From Nitrospirota bacterium (GTDB lineage: Bacteria; Nitrospirota; Nitrospiria; Nitrospirales; UBA8639), in assembly GCA_003233615.1 (NCBI GenBank), contig QIMB01000128.1, forward strand, positions 1-12,435: DNA of 12,435 bases. The letters run 5' to 3'. The notes beneath the pieces are model-generated. The model was not told the DNA's origin and made no database searches. It saw only the letters and a list, made by a program, of their open reading frames with translations. Position numbers and translations under genes: made by a program. Below, piece after piece: positions 1 to 7,783 of the stretch (positions within the stretch are counted from its first letter, which is position 1; each line of letters opens with the position of its first letter).

Positions 1-2097
1 TTAGAGACACCCGGAGTCGACAAAGAGCTTGCGCGCCAAGAATTTTTGGAGAGCCCAATTTACAAAAATAATCTTGTCAGTCCAAATGGCCACACCACAG
101 CCCTCCTTGTACACTTCACGAGCGATAAAAAGTATGCTTCTCTTTTAACAGCGCGAAACACACTCCGAGAAAAGGATGTTTCGGTAGGGCTCACGACTGA
201 GGAGTCTCGTCAGTTGAAGAAGACGGCAAAAGAATTTCGGGACTACCATGCCTTGATCATTGAGCAAGAAGGCCAAGACATTCAAGTGATCCGTCACATT
301 ATTGGCACATACCAGGACAAAGCCAATATCCACATCGGTGGCGCTCGAATGATCACGGCCGACATGATCAGCTTTATTGAACACGACATTAGCGTCTTCG
401 GTGTGGGAGTGGTTGGCTTTTTAATTGTAGCCCTGATTTTCTTTTTTAGAAAACTGCGTTGGGTCATGATCCCCATGCTGTGTTGTGTCACCTCGATTGT
501 CGTGATGGTTGGATTCTTGGGTTTGCTTGACTGGCGAATCACCGTCATTTCATCGAATTTTATTTCTTTGTTACTCATTATTACCATGTCGTTAACCATC
601 CACCTCATTGTGCGGTACCGGATCTTAATCAACAACAATCCGACCGCAGATCAAAAGACATTGGTATTCGATACCATGCGAATTATGGCAAAGCCATGTT
701 TGTATACGGCCCTGACGACCGCCGTTGCGTTTGGTTCTCTTGTTGTGAGCGATATCCGCCCGGTCATTGATTTTGGATGGATGATGACCATCGGGATCAC
801 GTTTGCCTTTGCCCTAAATTTCATTCTTTTCCCTGCTGTGCTGACCTTGTTACCCATCGAGAAATTTACGGCACGTCGAGACTTGACACAAGCCTTCACA
901 CTGAGGATGGCCTCTCTCACACAACACTACCCGAAGCATATCCTGTGGGGTTGCTCAGCTTTGGCAATCTTAGGTGCTTGGGGCATTGCACAATTGGAAG
1001 TAGAAAACCGCTTCATCGATCATTTTAAAAGCACAACGGAAATCTACCAGGGCATGGAGCTGATTGATACTCAATTAGGAGGAACCATTCCATTAGAATT
1101 TATTATTGACGCTGATGCCGACTTTTATACTTCCCTTGAGGAATCCAAAGACGCTGACGATATTTTTGATGATCCATTTGCAGACGAAGAAGATTCAGAG
1201 GAAACGACCTATTGGTTTAATGGCGATAGGCTTCAGAAAGTCGAAGAAATTCATGATTACCTGGAACAGCTCCCCGAAATTGGAAAAGTGCTCTCGATTG
1301 CCACAGGGATGAAAGTCTTCCAGCAACTGAACGATGGGCGTATGCCGGAAGATTATGAATTGGCGGTCCTCCGAAAGCGGATACCAGAAGATGTGAAAAA
1401 GGCGCTGATCGACCCATATCTTTCGAAAGATGGGAACCAAACCCGTATCACCATGCGTCTGATCGAATCAGCTCCAAATCTCAAACGGAAGGAACTTATC
1501 AATAATATCAAGACATACCTGATACAGGACATGGGGTTTGAGGAGAGCAATGTTCATGCGACAGGCTTGGCTGTCCTCTATAGCAATCTACTGCAAAGTC
1601 TCTATAAATCCCAAATCCTCACTCTTGGTACTGTGTTTTTAAGTATTCTGGCGATGTTTATGGTCCTCTTTCGTGGCCTGTCTATCTCTTGCCTGGCGAT
1701 CATGCCAAACTTGCTTGCAGCCATTATGGTCCTGGGCCTGATGGGATGGCTGGGCATACCGTTAGATCTGATGACCATTACCATTGCCGCTATTACCATT
1801 GGGATTGCCGTTGACGGAGCCATTCACTATATCCATCGATTTCAGGTGGAATTTAAAAAATACGGGAACTATTTGGCGACTGTGAAAGCCTGTCATGGCA
1901 GTATCGGCATCGCGATATATTATACCTCTCTCACCATTGCAGCAGGTTTTTCTATACTCGCGTTTTCAAATTTTATTCCGACGATTTATTTTGGACTCTT
2001 AACAGGATTTGCCATGGTTGTGGCACTCTTGAGCAATCTGACATTGTTGGCAGCTTTACTCATTCTCTTTAAGCCCTTAGGCCCTGAGAGACAATAA
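1..2097 (+). CDS. MMPL/RND-family inner-membrane transporter, 5' partial
   Basis: The reading frame is open from base 1, so the gene begins upstream and the TTG at 46 is only an internal Leu codon. The visible 698 codons are the C-terminal part of an RND/MMPL transporter, which would normally have roughly 750-900 residues. Seen in order: the end of the first periplasmic loop; a block of hydrophobic helices (about codons 130-290, around FGVGVVGFLIVALIFFF and ISSNFISLLLIITMSL); a second periplasmic domain (about 330-545); and a second helix block to the C-terminus. The second block holds the family-type helix motif GIAVDGAIHYIHRF, whose membrane Asp is a candidate proton-relay residue. The second periplasmic domain carries a very acidic stretch (about codons 381-398). 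Proteins of this family use the proton gradient to move lipids or hydrophobic compounds. The substrate cannot be told here. The gene ends at a bidirectional terminator and converges on the esterase gene. Confidence 0.88.
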   Translation, partial: LETPGVDKELARQEFLESPIYKNNLVSPNGHTTALLVHFTSDKKYASLLTARNTLREKDVSVGLTTEESRQLKKTAKEFRDYHALIIEQEGQDIQVIRHIIGTYQDKANIHIGGARMITADMISFIEHDISVFGVGVVGFLIVALIFFFRKLRWVMIPMLCCVTSIVVMVGFLGLLDWRITVISSNFISLLLIITMSLTIHLIVRYRILINNNPTADQKTLVFDTMRIMAKPCLYTALTTAVAFGSLVVSDIRPVIDFGWMMTIGITFAFALNFILFPAVLTLLPIEKFTARRDLTQAFTLRMASLTQHYPKHILWGCSALAILGAWGIAQLEVENRFIDHFKSTTEIYQGMELIDTQLGGTIPLEFIIDADADFYTSLEESKDADDIFDDPFADEEDSEETTYWFNGDRLQKVEEIHDYLEQLPEIGKVLSIATGMKVFQQLNDGRMPEDYELAVLRKRIPEDVKKALIDPYLSKDGNQTRITMRLIESAPNLKRKELINNIKTYLIQDMGFEESNVHATGLAVLYSNLLQSLYKSQILTLGTVFLSILAMFMVLFRGLSISCLAIMPNLLAAIMVLGLMGWLGIPLDLMTITIAAITIGIAVDGAIHYIHRFQVEFKKYGNYLATVKACHGSIGIAIYYTSLTIAAGFSILAFSNFIPTIYFGLLTGFAMVVALLSNLTLLAALLILFKPLGPERQ

Positions 2098-2149
2098 CGT
2101 GGGCAATTCGTAACAACATTTTGATCAAATTTGGACGGAACGATTGAGG

Positions 2150-2188
2150 AAAAACCTAGGCATTGCACAGCAATGTTGGGGGTTTTTT
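2150..2188. terminator. Bidirectional rho-independent terminator between convergent genes
   Basis: The core stem CATTGC / GCAATG has a 3-base loop (ACA). It is extended outwards by wobble and G-C pairs and flanked by an A-run on the left and GGTTTTTT on the right. It can therefore form a hairpin followed by a U-tract on either strand. It lies 53 bases after the transporter stop and 32 bases after the esterase stop, as expected for a shared terminator of converging genes. Confidence 0.8.
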
Positions 2189-2219
2189 GCTTAAGGCGCA
2201 CTTAACTGCCGTTTCTAGC

Positions 2220-3626
2220 TTAATCTGTTGATAGCAACACAAGCGCGGTGGTGACATCTATAAATAAAATGGCATCAAATTGGTCTGCGAGATGCGTATG
2301 ACTGTAATGAGCAGCCATCTCGTCTTCTGGCAAATACAGCACACCCACATGTCGTTGTAGCCTTGAAACATTCAGCCATTGTGTTATATGAAATGGCTGT
2401 TGCAGAAACAGTAAAAAACGAGGCACACCCCATTGATGAAATAGTGCTGCGTTGCTCTCAGGATGAGCCGGTAAGAGCACGTTCACTTTGGCCGGATCAC
2501 CCCAGTTGTCTGAAGCCACAACATGTCCGGCATATGTCAGCATGCCTAGAGAAAATACTTGATTGGGATATTGTTGACGAAGTAATTGTCCCACATTAAG
2601 CTGTCCAAATGTGGCCATATCAGTTGCCCGAGCATTACCCAAGTGTGAACTATGTGCCCATATAATGGTCTTAGGATTGTTCAGGTGTTGTTGCAGGACG
2701 TTGAGACTTTCCTGCATATGCTGATCACGCACATTCCAAGATGAGACGTCACTTTCCGCTTGGTAAAAAACACGAAATTTCTGTTCGGTGTTCTTGACAA
2801 TTAAGGCATTTTGTTGAGCTTGGAAAAACGCCTCGCGTTTTGCAGGGCTTCCAAAGTCAGGGCATGGGATCCGGCAGTCTATAAAATCACGGTATTGTTG
2901 TGTCACCGTTGACTCACAAGAACGTGAAGGATCATTATTGACTACTTGGCCATATTGATCCATATCATAGTTAAATGCCGAAAAACACTCATATCGCTGT
3001 TCAGCTATTTTGGCTGTATCAATGGATATTATTTTCAGATATTCCACAACCAGTTCCCGTGACCGATTGATGCTAAAGATATCCATCCCGTATAGGCTGA
3101 CCGCATGATCACCCTCCTCAATGTGCATATTATGCTCCCTCAACCACTGAATAAAATCTAGCATTTCTTTATTTTTCCACAACCAATCTGGATATTGGGT
3201 GAAACTGTCCATTGCCTGTATGGCCGTGATCGGAACCAGGGAATGGATATATTGATTTAATCTATTCACATGTGGCCAGTTGCCTTCTATGGCAATCAAC
3301 GTAAAATTTTGTTCTGTAATTAATCGCTTACTTATATTCATGCGTTCAAGGTAAAACTCATGGCTGCCATGAGTTGAGTCACCTATTAAAACAAAGTGTG
3401 CTGTACCAGCTGTTGTGATCAGAGGAGTATAATCATCAGGATGGTTGACAGAGATGATACTATTCCGCACATCGCATACCTGAGCACCAAGCTCTACATG
3501 CGATTGACACATGTGTGTTTCAGGAAGTTCCGCATAAATTGAGTCAATATGACTTACTGGAACCCACAATAATGCGATAAAGAAAATGAAGTATGTTGTG
3601 ATATAGCGAGGCCAAGGGTATTTCAT
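2220..3626 (-). CDS. Exported erythromycin-esterase-like hydrolase
   Basis: This 468-residue protein has the features of the erythromycin esterase family (EreA/EreB-like, Pfam Erythro_esteras). A signal peptide is visible at residues 1-32, with a hydrophobic core TYFIFFIALLWVPV and a likely cut after IYA. The family landmarks follow: GDSTHGSHEF at 82-91 (catalytic-type His86; the family usually has GE-x-THG, here Asp83), IAIEGNW at 111-117 (Glu114), the RDQHMQESL helix at 300-308, IIWAHSSHLGNA at 321-332, and a C-terminal FDAILFID block. The start has a GAGG Shine-Dalgarno sequence 10-13 bases upstream. Most chromosomal members of this family have no proven antibiotic role, and a periplasmic address argues against simple macrolide resistance. 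The real substrate is unknown. The gene appears to be a single transcription unit between two terminators. Confidence 0.82.
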   Translation of the reverse strand: MKYPWPRYITTYFIFFIALLWVPVSHIDSIYAELPETHMCQSHVELGAQVCDVRNSIISVNHPDDYTPLITTAGTAHFVLIGDSTHGSHEFYLERMNISKRLITEQNFTLIAIEGNWPHVNRLNQYIHSLVPITAIQAMDSFTQYPDWLWKNKEMLDFIQWLREHNMHIEEGDHAVSLYGMDIFSINRSRELVVEYLKIISIDTAKIAEQRYECFSAFNYDMDQYGQVVNNDPSRSCESTVTQQYRDFIDCRIPCPDFGSPAKREAFFQAQQNALIVKNTEQKFRVFYQAESDVSSWNVRDQHMQESLNVLQQHLNNPKTIIWAHSSHLGNARATDMATFGQLNVGQLLRQQYPNQVFSLGMLTYAGHVVASDNWGDPAKVNVLLPAHPESNAALFHQWGVPRFLLFLQQPFHITQWLNVSRLQRHVGVLYLPEDEMAAHYSHTHLADQFDAILFIDVTTALVLLSTD

Positions 3627-3670
3627 ACACTTACAGTCCTCACCGTGCCATGACGCAAACGAATGTTACG

Positions 3671-3698
3671 AGTATATAACCACGCCATAAGAACGGAA
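3671..3698 (-). promoter_or_regulatory. Possible sigma-70 promoter of the esterase gene
   Basis: On the minus strand a TATACT box (3671-3676) lies 16 bases downstream of TTCCGT (3693-3698). The -10 is close to consensus and the -35 is poor. It would give a leader of about 38 bases before the ATG at 3626. This is a visual match only. Confidence 0.33.
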
Positions 3699-3917
3699 CT
3701 TTGGAAACACAGAACCAGCTTGCATCTGCTTCGCTAGGGCTCATATTCTCCATTTTCACGTCAAAGGCCGTATCGGGACGGCACCAGAATACCGACCCTC
3801 TGCATGACTCAGCTTACAGACATTCAATACTGTCGAATACAACGATGCAACCGACATAAGGGACAGGAACGGGGAGGAGGAGTATTTGTTCTCCCATTAG
3901 CGAGAGAAAGGGCTGCC

Positions 3918-3946
3918 GAAAAATTCCCTCGGATCCTGTCCGAGCT
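3918..3946 (-). terminator. Hairpin terminator after the Deg9-like protease gene
   Basis: On the minus strand CTCGGA, a 5-base loop CAGGA and TCCGAG form a perfect 6-bp stem, followed by GGAATTTTT. It lies about 40 bases after the protease stop codon. The T-run begins four bases after the stem, so it may be of moderate strength. It likely closes the operon that contains the head-GIN and protease genes. Confidence 0.55.
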
Positions 3947-3983
3947 TAGAGACCGTTAGGAAGTTGTGTTTGTTTGAACAAGA

Positions 3984-5465
3984 TTATTGTGACCGCAAAT
4001 CATCAGATCTATCCGAGCTAATCCTGTATTTCTTTAGAATGCCCGCGTTGGCTTCCTCTGCGTTTTCCCTGTTCAGTGTGACGATGAATCCGTTCATGTC
4101 TTCAATGACATGATAGTTGCCTTTGTTGAATTCAAACGCATTCACCAAATCCTTCATACTGGACACCAGGGTTCCATTCACGGATGAAATCACCACATTT
4201 TGGGAAGCGTGATAGCCGATATTAAGCTCATCGGCAAGGACCTTCACCAAAATAACGACTTCCTTCCTATTCTTCAGAGGCTCTCCATTCATGTAATAAT
4301 TAACAAGTTCAGTCGGCGCCGTGACATTCCAATCGCTCCCAAATTCCATCAAATAATTGAGGGTGAGTGGCTCGAAGACAAGCCCCCCACTAATGTAATA
4401 GGTGGGAGGAACATCATATTGTCTGTGGGGTACGAGACGTTCAAAATCTATCGACTCTGTTAATTGAATGGACATGCCGGCTCTTAAGATCTTAAGTTTA
4501 ACAAAATCATCTTTCTGCTTCTGCTGCAAGGAGTATGTAAAAAACGTTCGTTCCCCTTTTCTGAATTCAATTGTCCCATCATTTGCAACATTGACCCCTT
4601 CGATCGAAAGAATGATATCCCCTCTTTTGAGAATGCCTTCCGCAGGTGAACCAGGATAGACTCTGCTCACTAACACACCTGTCTGATCTTCAATCATATG
4701 ATAACTTTTTCTGATATCAGGATTTTCCATTTGCTGCATGGATATCCCGAGATCAGGTGTTCCGTCATGCTTCCCGTCCTCTATGTCTTGAAGGAAGTGT
4801 TTAATGATCGGCGCAGGAACCATGTATCCTATGTTGTTATAACTTGCACTCGTCAGACTTTGAAACGCCACACCAACAATTTTTCCCTCTTTCAGGACTG
4901 GCCCTCCGCTATTCCCGGAATTGATCGGAGCATCAATCTGTCCTGTAAGAAGATACGCCCCGCTGTGGGAATAATTTGTATGCTCAACTCTCGACACAAT
5001 CCCTTCAGTCAAAGATAATTTGTCTCCTCCATCAGGAAATCCGTACACACTGACAGAGTCTTTCAGTTCTGGAAGACTTCCTAATTCAAGGGGAGTGGCA
5101 TTGGCAAAAAAAGAGGTATCATGAACCCTGACTATTGCCAAATCTGTTTCATGCCCGATGATCTCCACTGTTCCGGTATATTTTTTGGCCTGTCCAGCAC
5201 GCCTGACTTGAATGAACATGTGGTCACTGACGACATGCGCATTCGTGAGAACCCTTTCACCACGAATAATACTTCCTGAGCCATGGAACGTATTCTGCCC
5301 CTTCATGACCCACGGTTCATGGTAGTTATACCTATTGTTTACCGTATACAGCTTTACAATGGAATCTTTGACGTCATCGGCAAGGGCAAAAGAGGAAATC
5401 CCGAAAAATACCGTTAGCCCGTATAGAAAAAGAAGGGTCTTGGACAGTATGTTACTGCGGTTCAA
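3984..5465 (-). CDS. Exported trypsin-like serine protease with PDZ domains (Deg9-like)
   Basis: This is a secreted serine protease of the HtrA/Deg class. I place the start at the TTG at 5465 (493 residues). It lies 9 bases after a GGAG, and gives a clean signal peptide (LLFLYGLTVFFGISSFALA, cut before DD). A longer reading from the TTG at 5483 adds six residues without a better ribosome site. The catalytic triad is visible: His77 in VLTNAHVV, Asp108 in ETDLAIV, Ser186 in NSGNSGGP. A PDZ domain follows (about 255-340; GVLVSRVYPGSPAEGILKRG), then a second PDZ-like region (about 350-480) with GLVFEPL and LADELNIGY motifs. The order and the motifs resemble plant Deg9 and its bacterial relatives (PDZ_3 family) more than DegP/DegQ. 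It overlaps the 3' end of the head-GIN gene by 14 bases, so translation is probably coupled. The likely role is processing or quality control of envelope proteins. Its target is unknown. Confidence 0.85.
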   Translation of the reverse strand: MNRSNILSKTLLFLYGLTVFFGISSFALADDVKDSIVKLYTVNNRYNYHEPWVMKGQNTFHGSGSIIRGERVLTNAHVVSDHMFIQVRRAGQAKKYTGTVEIIGHETDLAIVRVHDTSFFANATPLELGSLPELKDSVSVYGFPDGGDKLSLTEGIVSRVEHTNYSHSGAYLLTGQIDAPINSGNSGGPVLKEGKIVGVAFQSLTSASYNNIGYMVPAPIIKHFLQDIEDGKHDGTPDLGISMQQMENPDIRKSYHMIEDQTGVLVSRVYPGSPAEGILKRGDIILSIEGVNVANDGTIEFRKGERTFFTYSLQQKQKDDFVKLKILRAGMSIQLTESIDFERLVPHRQYDVPPTYYISGGLVFEPLTLNYLMEFGSDWNVTAPTELVNYYMNGEPLKNRKEVVILVKVLADELNIGYHASQNVVISSVNGTLVSSMKDLVNAFEFNKGNYHVIEDMNGFIVTLNRENAEEANAGILKKYRISSDRSDDLRSQ

Positions 5466-6189
5466 TGTCACCAACTCCGTCAATATTTTTTGTCACGTCT
5501 GGCGGGTTGCCGTAATAGCGGATATCTCCTACCCCACGTATCTCAGCAGTCAGTTTCCTTGAGGCATGCACGACCGCCTCTCCTGTGCCATCGATAAGGA
5601 TCTCCGTTTCTTCGGCAAGCAGATTCTCAGCCATCACTGTCCCGGTGCCGTCGATTGTGACAGAAAATTTTCCTGTCTCTCCCGAGACCCGGAGATCACT
5701 GGACCCGTTTAGCGACGCGGCAAATTCTCTATTGTTCATCTTTACGATCGTAATATCATCTGCGCCGTCTGCCGTTAGCCGGTCAAGGTGTGCTGTTGAG
5801 ATCTGCACCACCAGATTTCTCTTGGGACAAATTGACCGATTGGAATGGATAGTCAGAATCTGGCCCTTCACCTCTGTGCTGATATAGGGCAGAATATTGT
5901 CATCCCCACGAATAACAAGGCTTGGCTTCTTCTTGAAATCAATCGTCACTTCGAAGACGCCGTCAATGATGATTTCCGTAAACGCAGCTAGATCGCGAAC
6001 ATCCGTCTGCTCCTTTCCACTCCCCTCAACACAGCCGCTCGCCGTACCCATTCGGCTAACGCCTCCTGCACCGGTTATTTCAACATTGCTGTCGTTCATA
6101 TGAATGGAGAGTTCTGCATGAGCCACAACAGCCAACATCACAATGAGATTGAAAGTGAGCCACGATGTAACAAAAACAGATTTTTTCAT
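5452..6189 (-). CDS. Exported head-GIN domain protein (DUF2807)
   Basis: This 245-residue protein starts at the ATG at 6189, not at the in-frame ATG at 6228. GGGGAG lies 8 bases upstream of 6189, and the product then opens with a typical signal peptide (MKKSVFVTSW... up to VVAHA, residues 1-25). The mature part contains the DUF2807/head-GIN signature: FTEIIIDGVFEVTI, then the LVIRGDDNILPYI block, then repeated turns of the type IDGTGTV, IDGTGEA, IRGVGDI and IDGVGDI up to the C-terminus. The family is thought to fold as a beta-helix-like surface or periplasmic domain and is often called putative autotransporter adhesin, but no activity is established. The final turn overlaps the start of the protease gene, which suggests that the two products act together. 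Confidence 0.82.
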   Translation of the reverse strand: MKKSVFVTSWLTFNLIVMLAVVAHAELSIHMNDSNVEITGAGGVSRMGTASGCVEGSGKEQTDVRDLAAFTEIIIDGVFEVTIDFKKKPSLVIRGDDNILPYISTEVKGQILTIHSNRSICPKRNLVVQISTAHLDRLTADGADDITIVKMNNREFAASLNGSSDLRVSGETGKFSVTIDGTGTVMAENLLAEETEILIDGTGEAVVHASRKLTAEIRGVGDIRYYGNPPDVTKNIDGVGDIEPQ

Positions 6190-6275
6190 GCGAACACTCC
6201 CCTTCTCGAGAAATTTGTAGGCTTCCAAAGGAGATGGAAAAATGACGAACTCGTGGAAGGATCGTGAAGTGGTCG

Positions 6276-6569
6276 CTACTCTGGAATTTCAGTAAATCGT
6301 AAATCGAGGTTATTCCGCTCGAGCGATTTTGCTTCTCCCACCTCTTTATAGCGATACGCGATCCTTGTTTGTCCTGTAATAGAATCCATGACAAAGGCGC
6401 CATGGGCATTTCCGTCTCCCCAGGCTGCTATACGATAACGGTCAACATTAAGAAGAACAACTTCTTCTTGGTCTAAATACCTTGCCCCCATAAGTGATAG
6501 AACCCCTAGGACCACAATTACGCCAAGGAGAAAAAATTTGATACGTTCCCTGTATTGTTTTTCTTCCAT
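6276..6569 (-). CDS. Small one-pass membrane protein, function unknown
   Basis: I prefer the ATG at 6569 (97 residues), because GAGGCGG lies just upstream; the in-frame ATG at 6596 has no ribosome site. The product starts with a charged stretch (MEEKQYRERIK), then one hydrophobic helix (FFLLGVIVVLGVLSLMGARY, about residues 12-31), then a soluble domain of about 65 residues. That domain carries ALLNVDRY-like strands and a segment RIAAWGDGNAHGAFVMDS that looks like a small beta structure. I do not recognise the family. The orientation suggests that the soluble part is periplasmic. The gene is separated from its neighbours by 140 bases upstream and 86 bases downstream, with no strong terminator seen on either side. 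Confidence 0.7.
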   Translation of the reverse strand: MEEKQYRERIKFFLLGVIVVLGVLSLMGARYLDQEEVVLLNVDRYRIAAWGDGNAHGAFVMDSITGQTRIAYRYKEVGEAKSLERNNLDLRFTEIPE

Positions 6570-6709
6570 ATTCCGCCTCACTTTTTTAACATTCATGTAA
6601 GCTTTAGACTAGGCTACCCGCCTCCGAATGACTAGAGATGGCCCTTCACTGAGTAGTGATTAAAGAGCCTGGGAAAAATCGTCTGGTAATCCCTCATAGC
6701 ACTGATGCC

Positions 6710-7447
6710 TTATTTCGATTTCGCAGCACTGAAGTCATCAACCTGCGCACCGGCCCCTTCTACCTCAATCACATCTTTTTCCCCGACAACCCGGTCATCC
6801 AGAACCTCCCCTGCCTCATCGACATTCAACACCATTTTCACATACGCATCTCCGTTCTCAGCCCAGCCAAATTCCGTCACCTCGGCCAGATAAATAGTGG
6901 CCATCACCCTCGTTTTGACCATGTCAGACGTCAACATATAGTTTTTTACCGATGTCTTGCTCTCAAGGGTGAACCCGACCACCCGTTTTACCAGCTCCTT
7001 ATAGGCATCAATCTCCGCAGCCCGCAAGGCTTTTAAGGGACCGGCCTGAGAAGGCGTGGAGGTGGCAAAAGCCACTCGTCGAAATACCCTGTTTTTTAAA
7101 GGTACCGTTTGACCATCAATATTTGTAATGCTATCCAATTGTATGGACGCAGTGACTTTGGCAATATCCTTCTGCTCATCATAGACAACTTCCTCAATCT
7201 TGATACCCGAGATTGTCGCCGATGTCTTCGTGTCAGTCTCGCCAATAAAGCTCGCGGCAATCATATCCTGAACTTCTTCTTTCGCCCGGACTTTCAACCC
7301 GTAGACCGACTCCACCAAAGCCCGCTCCGCCATCACCTTGGCGGCTCGTGTGGTCATGATTCGCTTATTGCCCGCCCATACGGGAGGAACAAGAACAACC
7401 AACACGACAAGAAGTACAAGGATTTTTTTTATGAAGTGTGTAGTCAT
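6710..7447 (-). CDS. Exported protein with two LPP20-like halves
   Basis: This 245-residue protein starts at the ATG at 7447, 7 bases after the stop of the preceding gene; an AGGAG lies 12 bases upstream inside that gene. The signal peptide is clear (ILVLLVVLVVLVPPVWA, residues 9-25, cut before GN). No lipobox Cys is present. The mature protein looks duplicated. The first half (about 33-108) begins TTRAAKVMAERALVESVYGL and the second (about 141-215) begins LRAAEIDAYKELVKRVVGF. Each is a helix, then a K-x-V-x-(D/N) segment, then paired strands ending in a V/I-x-LD or VLNVD motif. This fits the LPP20 family (Pfam PF02169). In other bacteria such proteins are surface or flagellum-associated and are found near CsgG-type genes. 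Tight coupling to the CsgG-like gene suggests an accessory role in assembly or anchoring. Confidence 0.75.
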   Translation of the reverse strand: MTTHFIKKILVLLVVLVVLVPPVWAGNKRIMTTRAAKVMAERALVESVYGLKVRAKEEVQDMIAASFIGETDTKTSATISGIKIEEVVYDEQKDIAKVTASIQLDSITNIDGQTVPLKNRVFRRVAFATSTPSQAGPLKALRAAEIDAYKELVKRVVGFTLESKTSVKNYMLTSDMVKTRVMATIYLAEVTEFGWAENGDAYVKMVLNVDEAGEVLDDRVVGEKDVIEVEGAGAQVDDFSAAKSK

Positions 7448-7454
7448 TGTATGT

Positions 7455-7778
7455 TTATTCTCCTTTTTCTGAAGGTACGGCATATCCCTGATTGAAATGA
7501 ATTTCCTGGTCTTTTTCCGTTGTTATTGTTTTCTCATAGGTATCCAAGAGGGGGGAACCATCTTGAAAGAACACCTTTGCCTTTAAATCCACTGTTCCGC
7601 TTTCCGGAAGGTCAGGAATTTGTCGTACGACTTCTTTGTTGAGTTCGTCCAGTTCTTTAACACTTTCCTCCACCATTTCCAGGTTACCCGCTACAGCTGT
7701 GTATCCGAACATACCCAGCATAGAACCAGCGGCCAACAGGAGGAACATTGGTTTACCCAACATATAATAATTCTTCAT
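7455..7778 (-). CDS. Small exported protein between the CsgG-like and LPP20-like genes
   Basis: This 107-residue protein starts at the ATG at 7778, 5 bases after the stop of the CsgG-like gene, so it is probably translated by reinitiation. A TTG at 7790 in the same frame is an alternative with GAGG four bases away. Residues 1-31 look like a signal peptide (hydrophobic core MFLLLAAGSMLGMFGYTAVA, then GN). The mature 76 residues hold an acidic helical stretch (LEMVEESVKELDELNKEVVRQ), then TVDLKAKVFFQDG and an EIHFNQGY segment that look like beta strands. I do not recognise the family. Size, export and position resemble the small accessory factors of curli systems (CsgE, CsgF), but there is no clear sequence similarity to them. 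Confidence 0.72.
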   Translation of the reverse strand: MKNYYMLGKPMFLLLAAGSMLGMFGYTAVAGNLEMVEESVKELDELNKEVVRQIPDLPESGTVDLKAKVFFQDGSPLLDTYEKTITTEKDQEIHFNQGYAVPSEKGE

Positions 7779-7783
7779 GGCAA

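Larger units (their letters stand above)
3627..3983. other. Intergenic region, 357 bases, no gene seen
   Basis: The gap separates the protease gene from the esterase gene, both on the minus strand. It holds the protease terminator at its right end and a possible esterase promoter at its left end. I see no convincing open frame, RNA gene, tandem repeat or insertion-sequence end in the middle (about 3700-3915). Confidence 0.6.

Noticed and set aside
46..48. TTG at 46 as the start of the RND transporter
   Set aside because: The frame is open back to base 1 with sequence typical of the first periplasmic domain, and the N-terminal helix expected for the family is missing, so the gene starts upstream.
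2363..2599. A plus-strand open frame of 78 codons inside the esterase gene
   Set aside because: It lies wholly antisense to a well-supported gene with family motifs and has no ribosome site or recognisable product.
6570..6709. A terminator or promoter between the LPP20-like gene and the small membrane protein gene
   Set aside because: Only a direct repeat of GACTAG and very short stems are visible; no stem followed by a T-run and no near-consensus promoter boxes.
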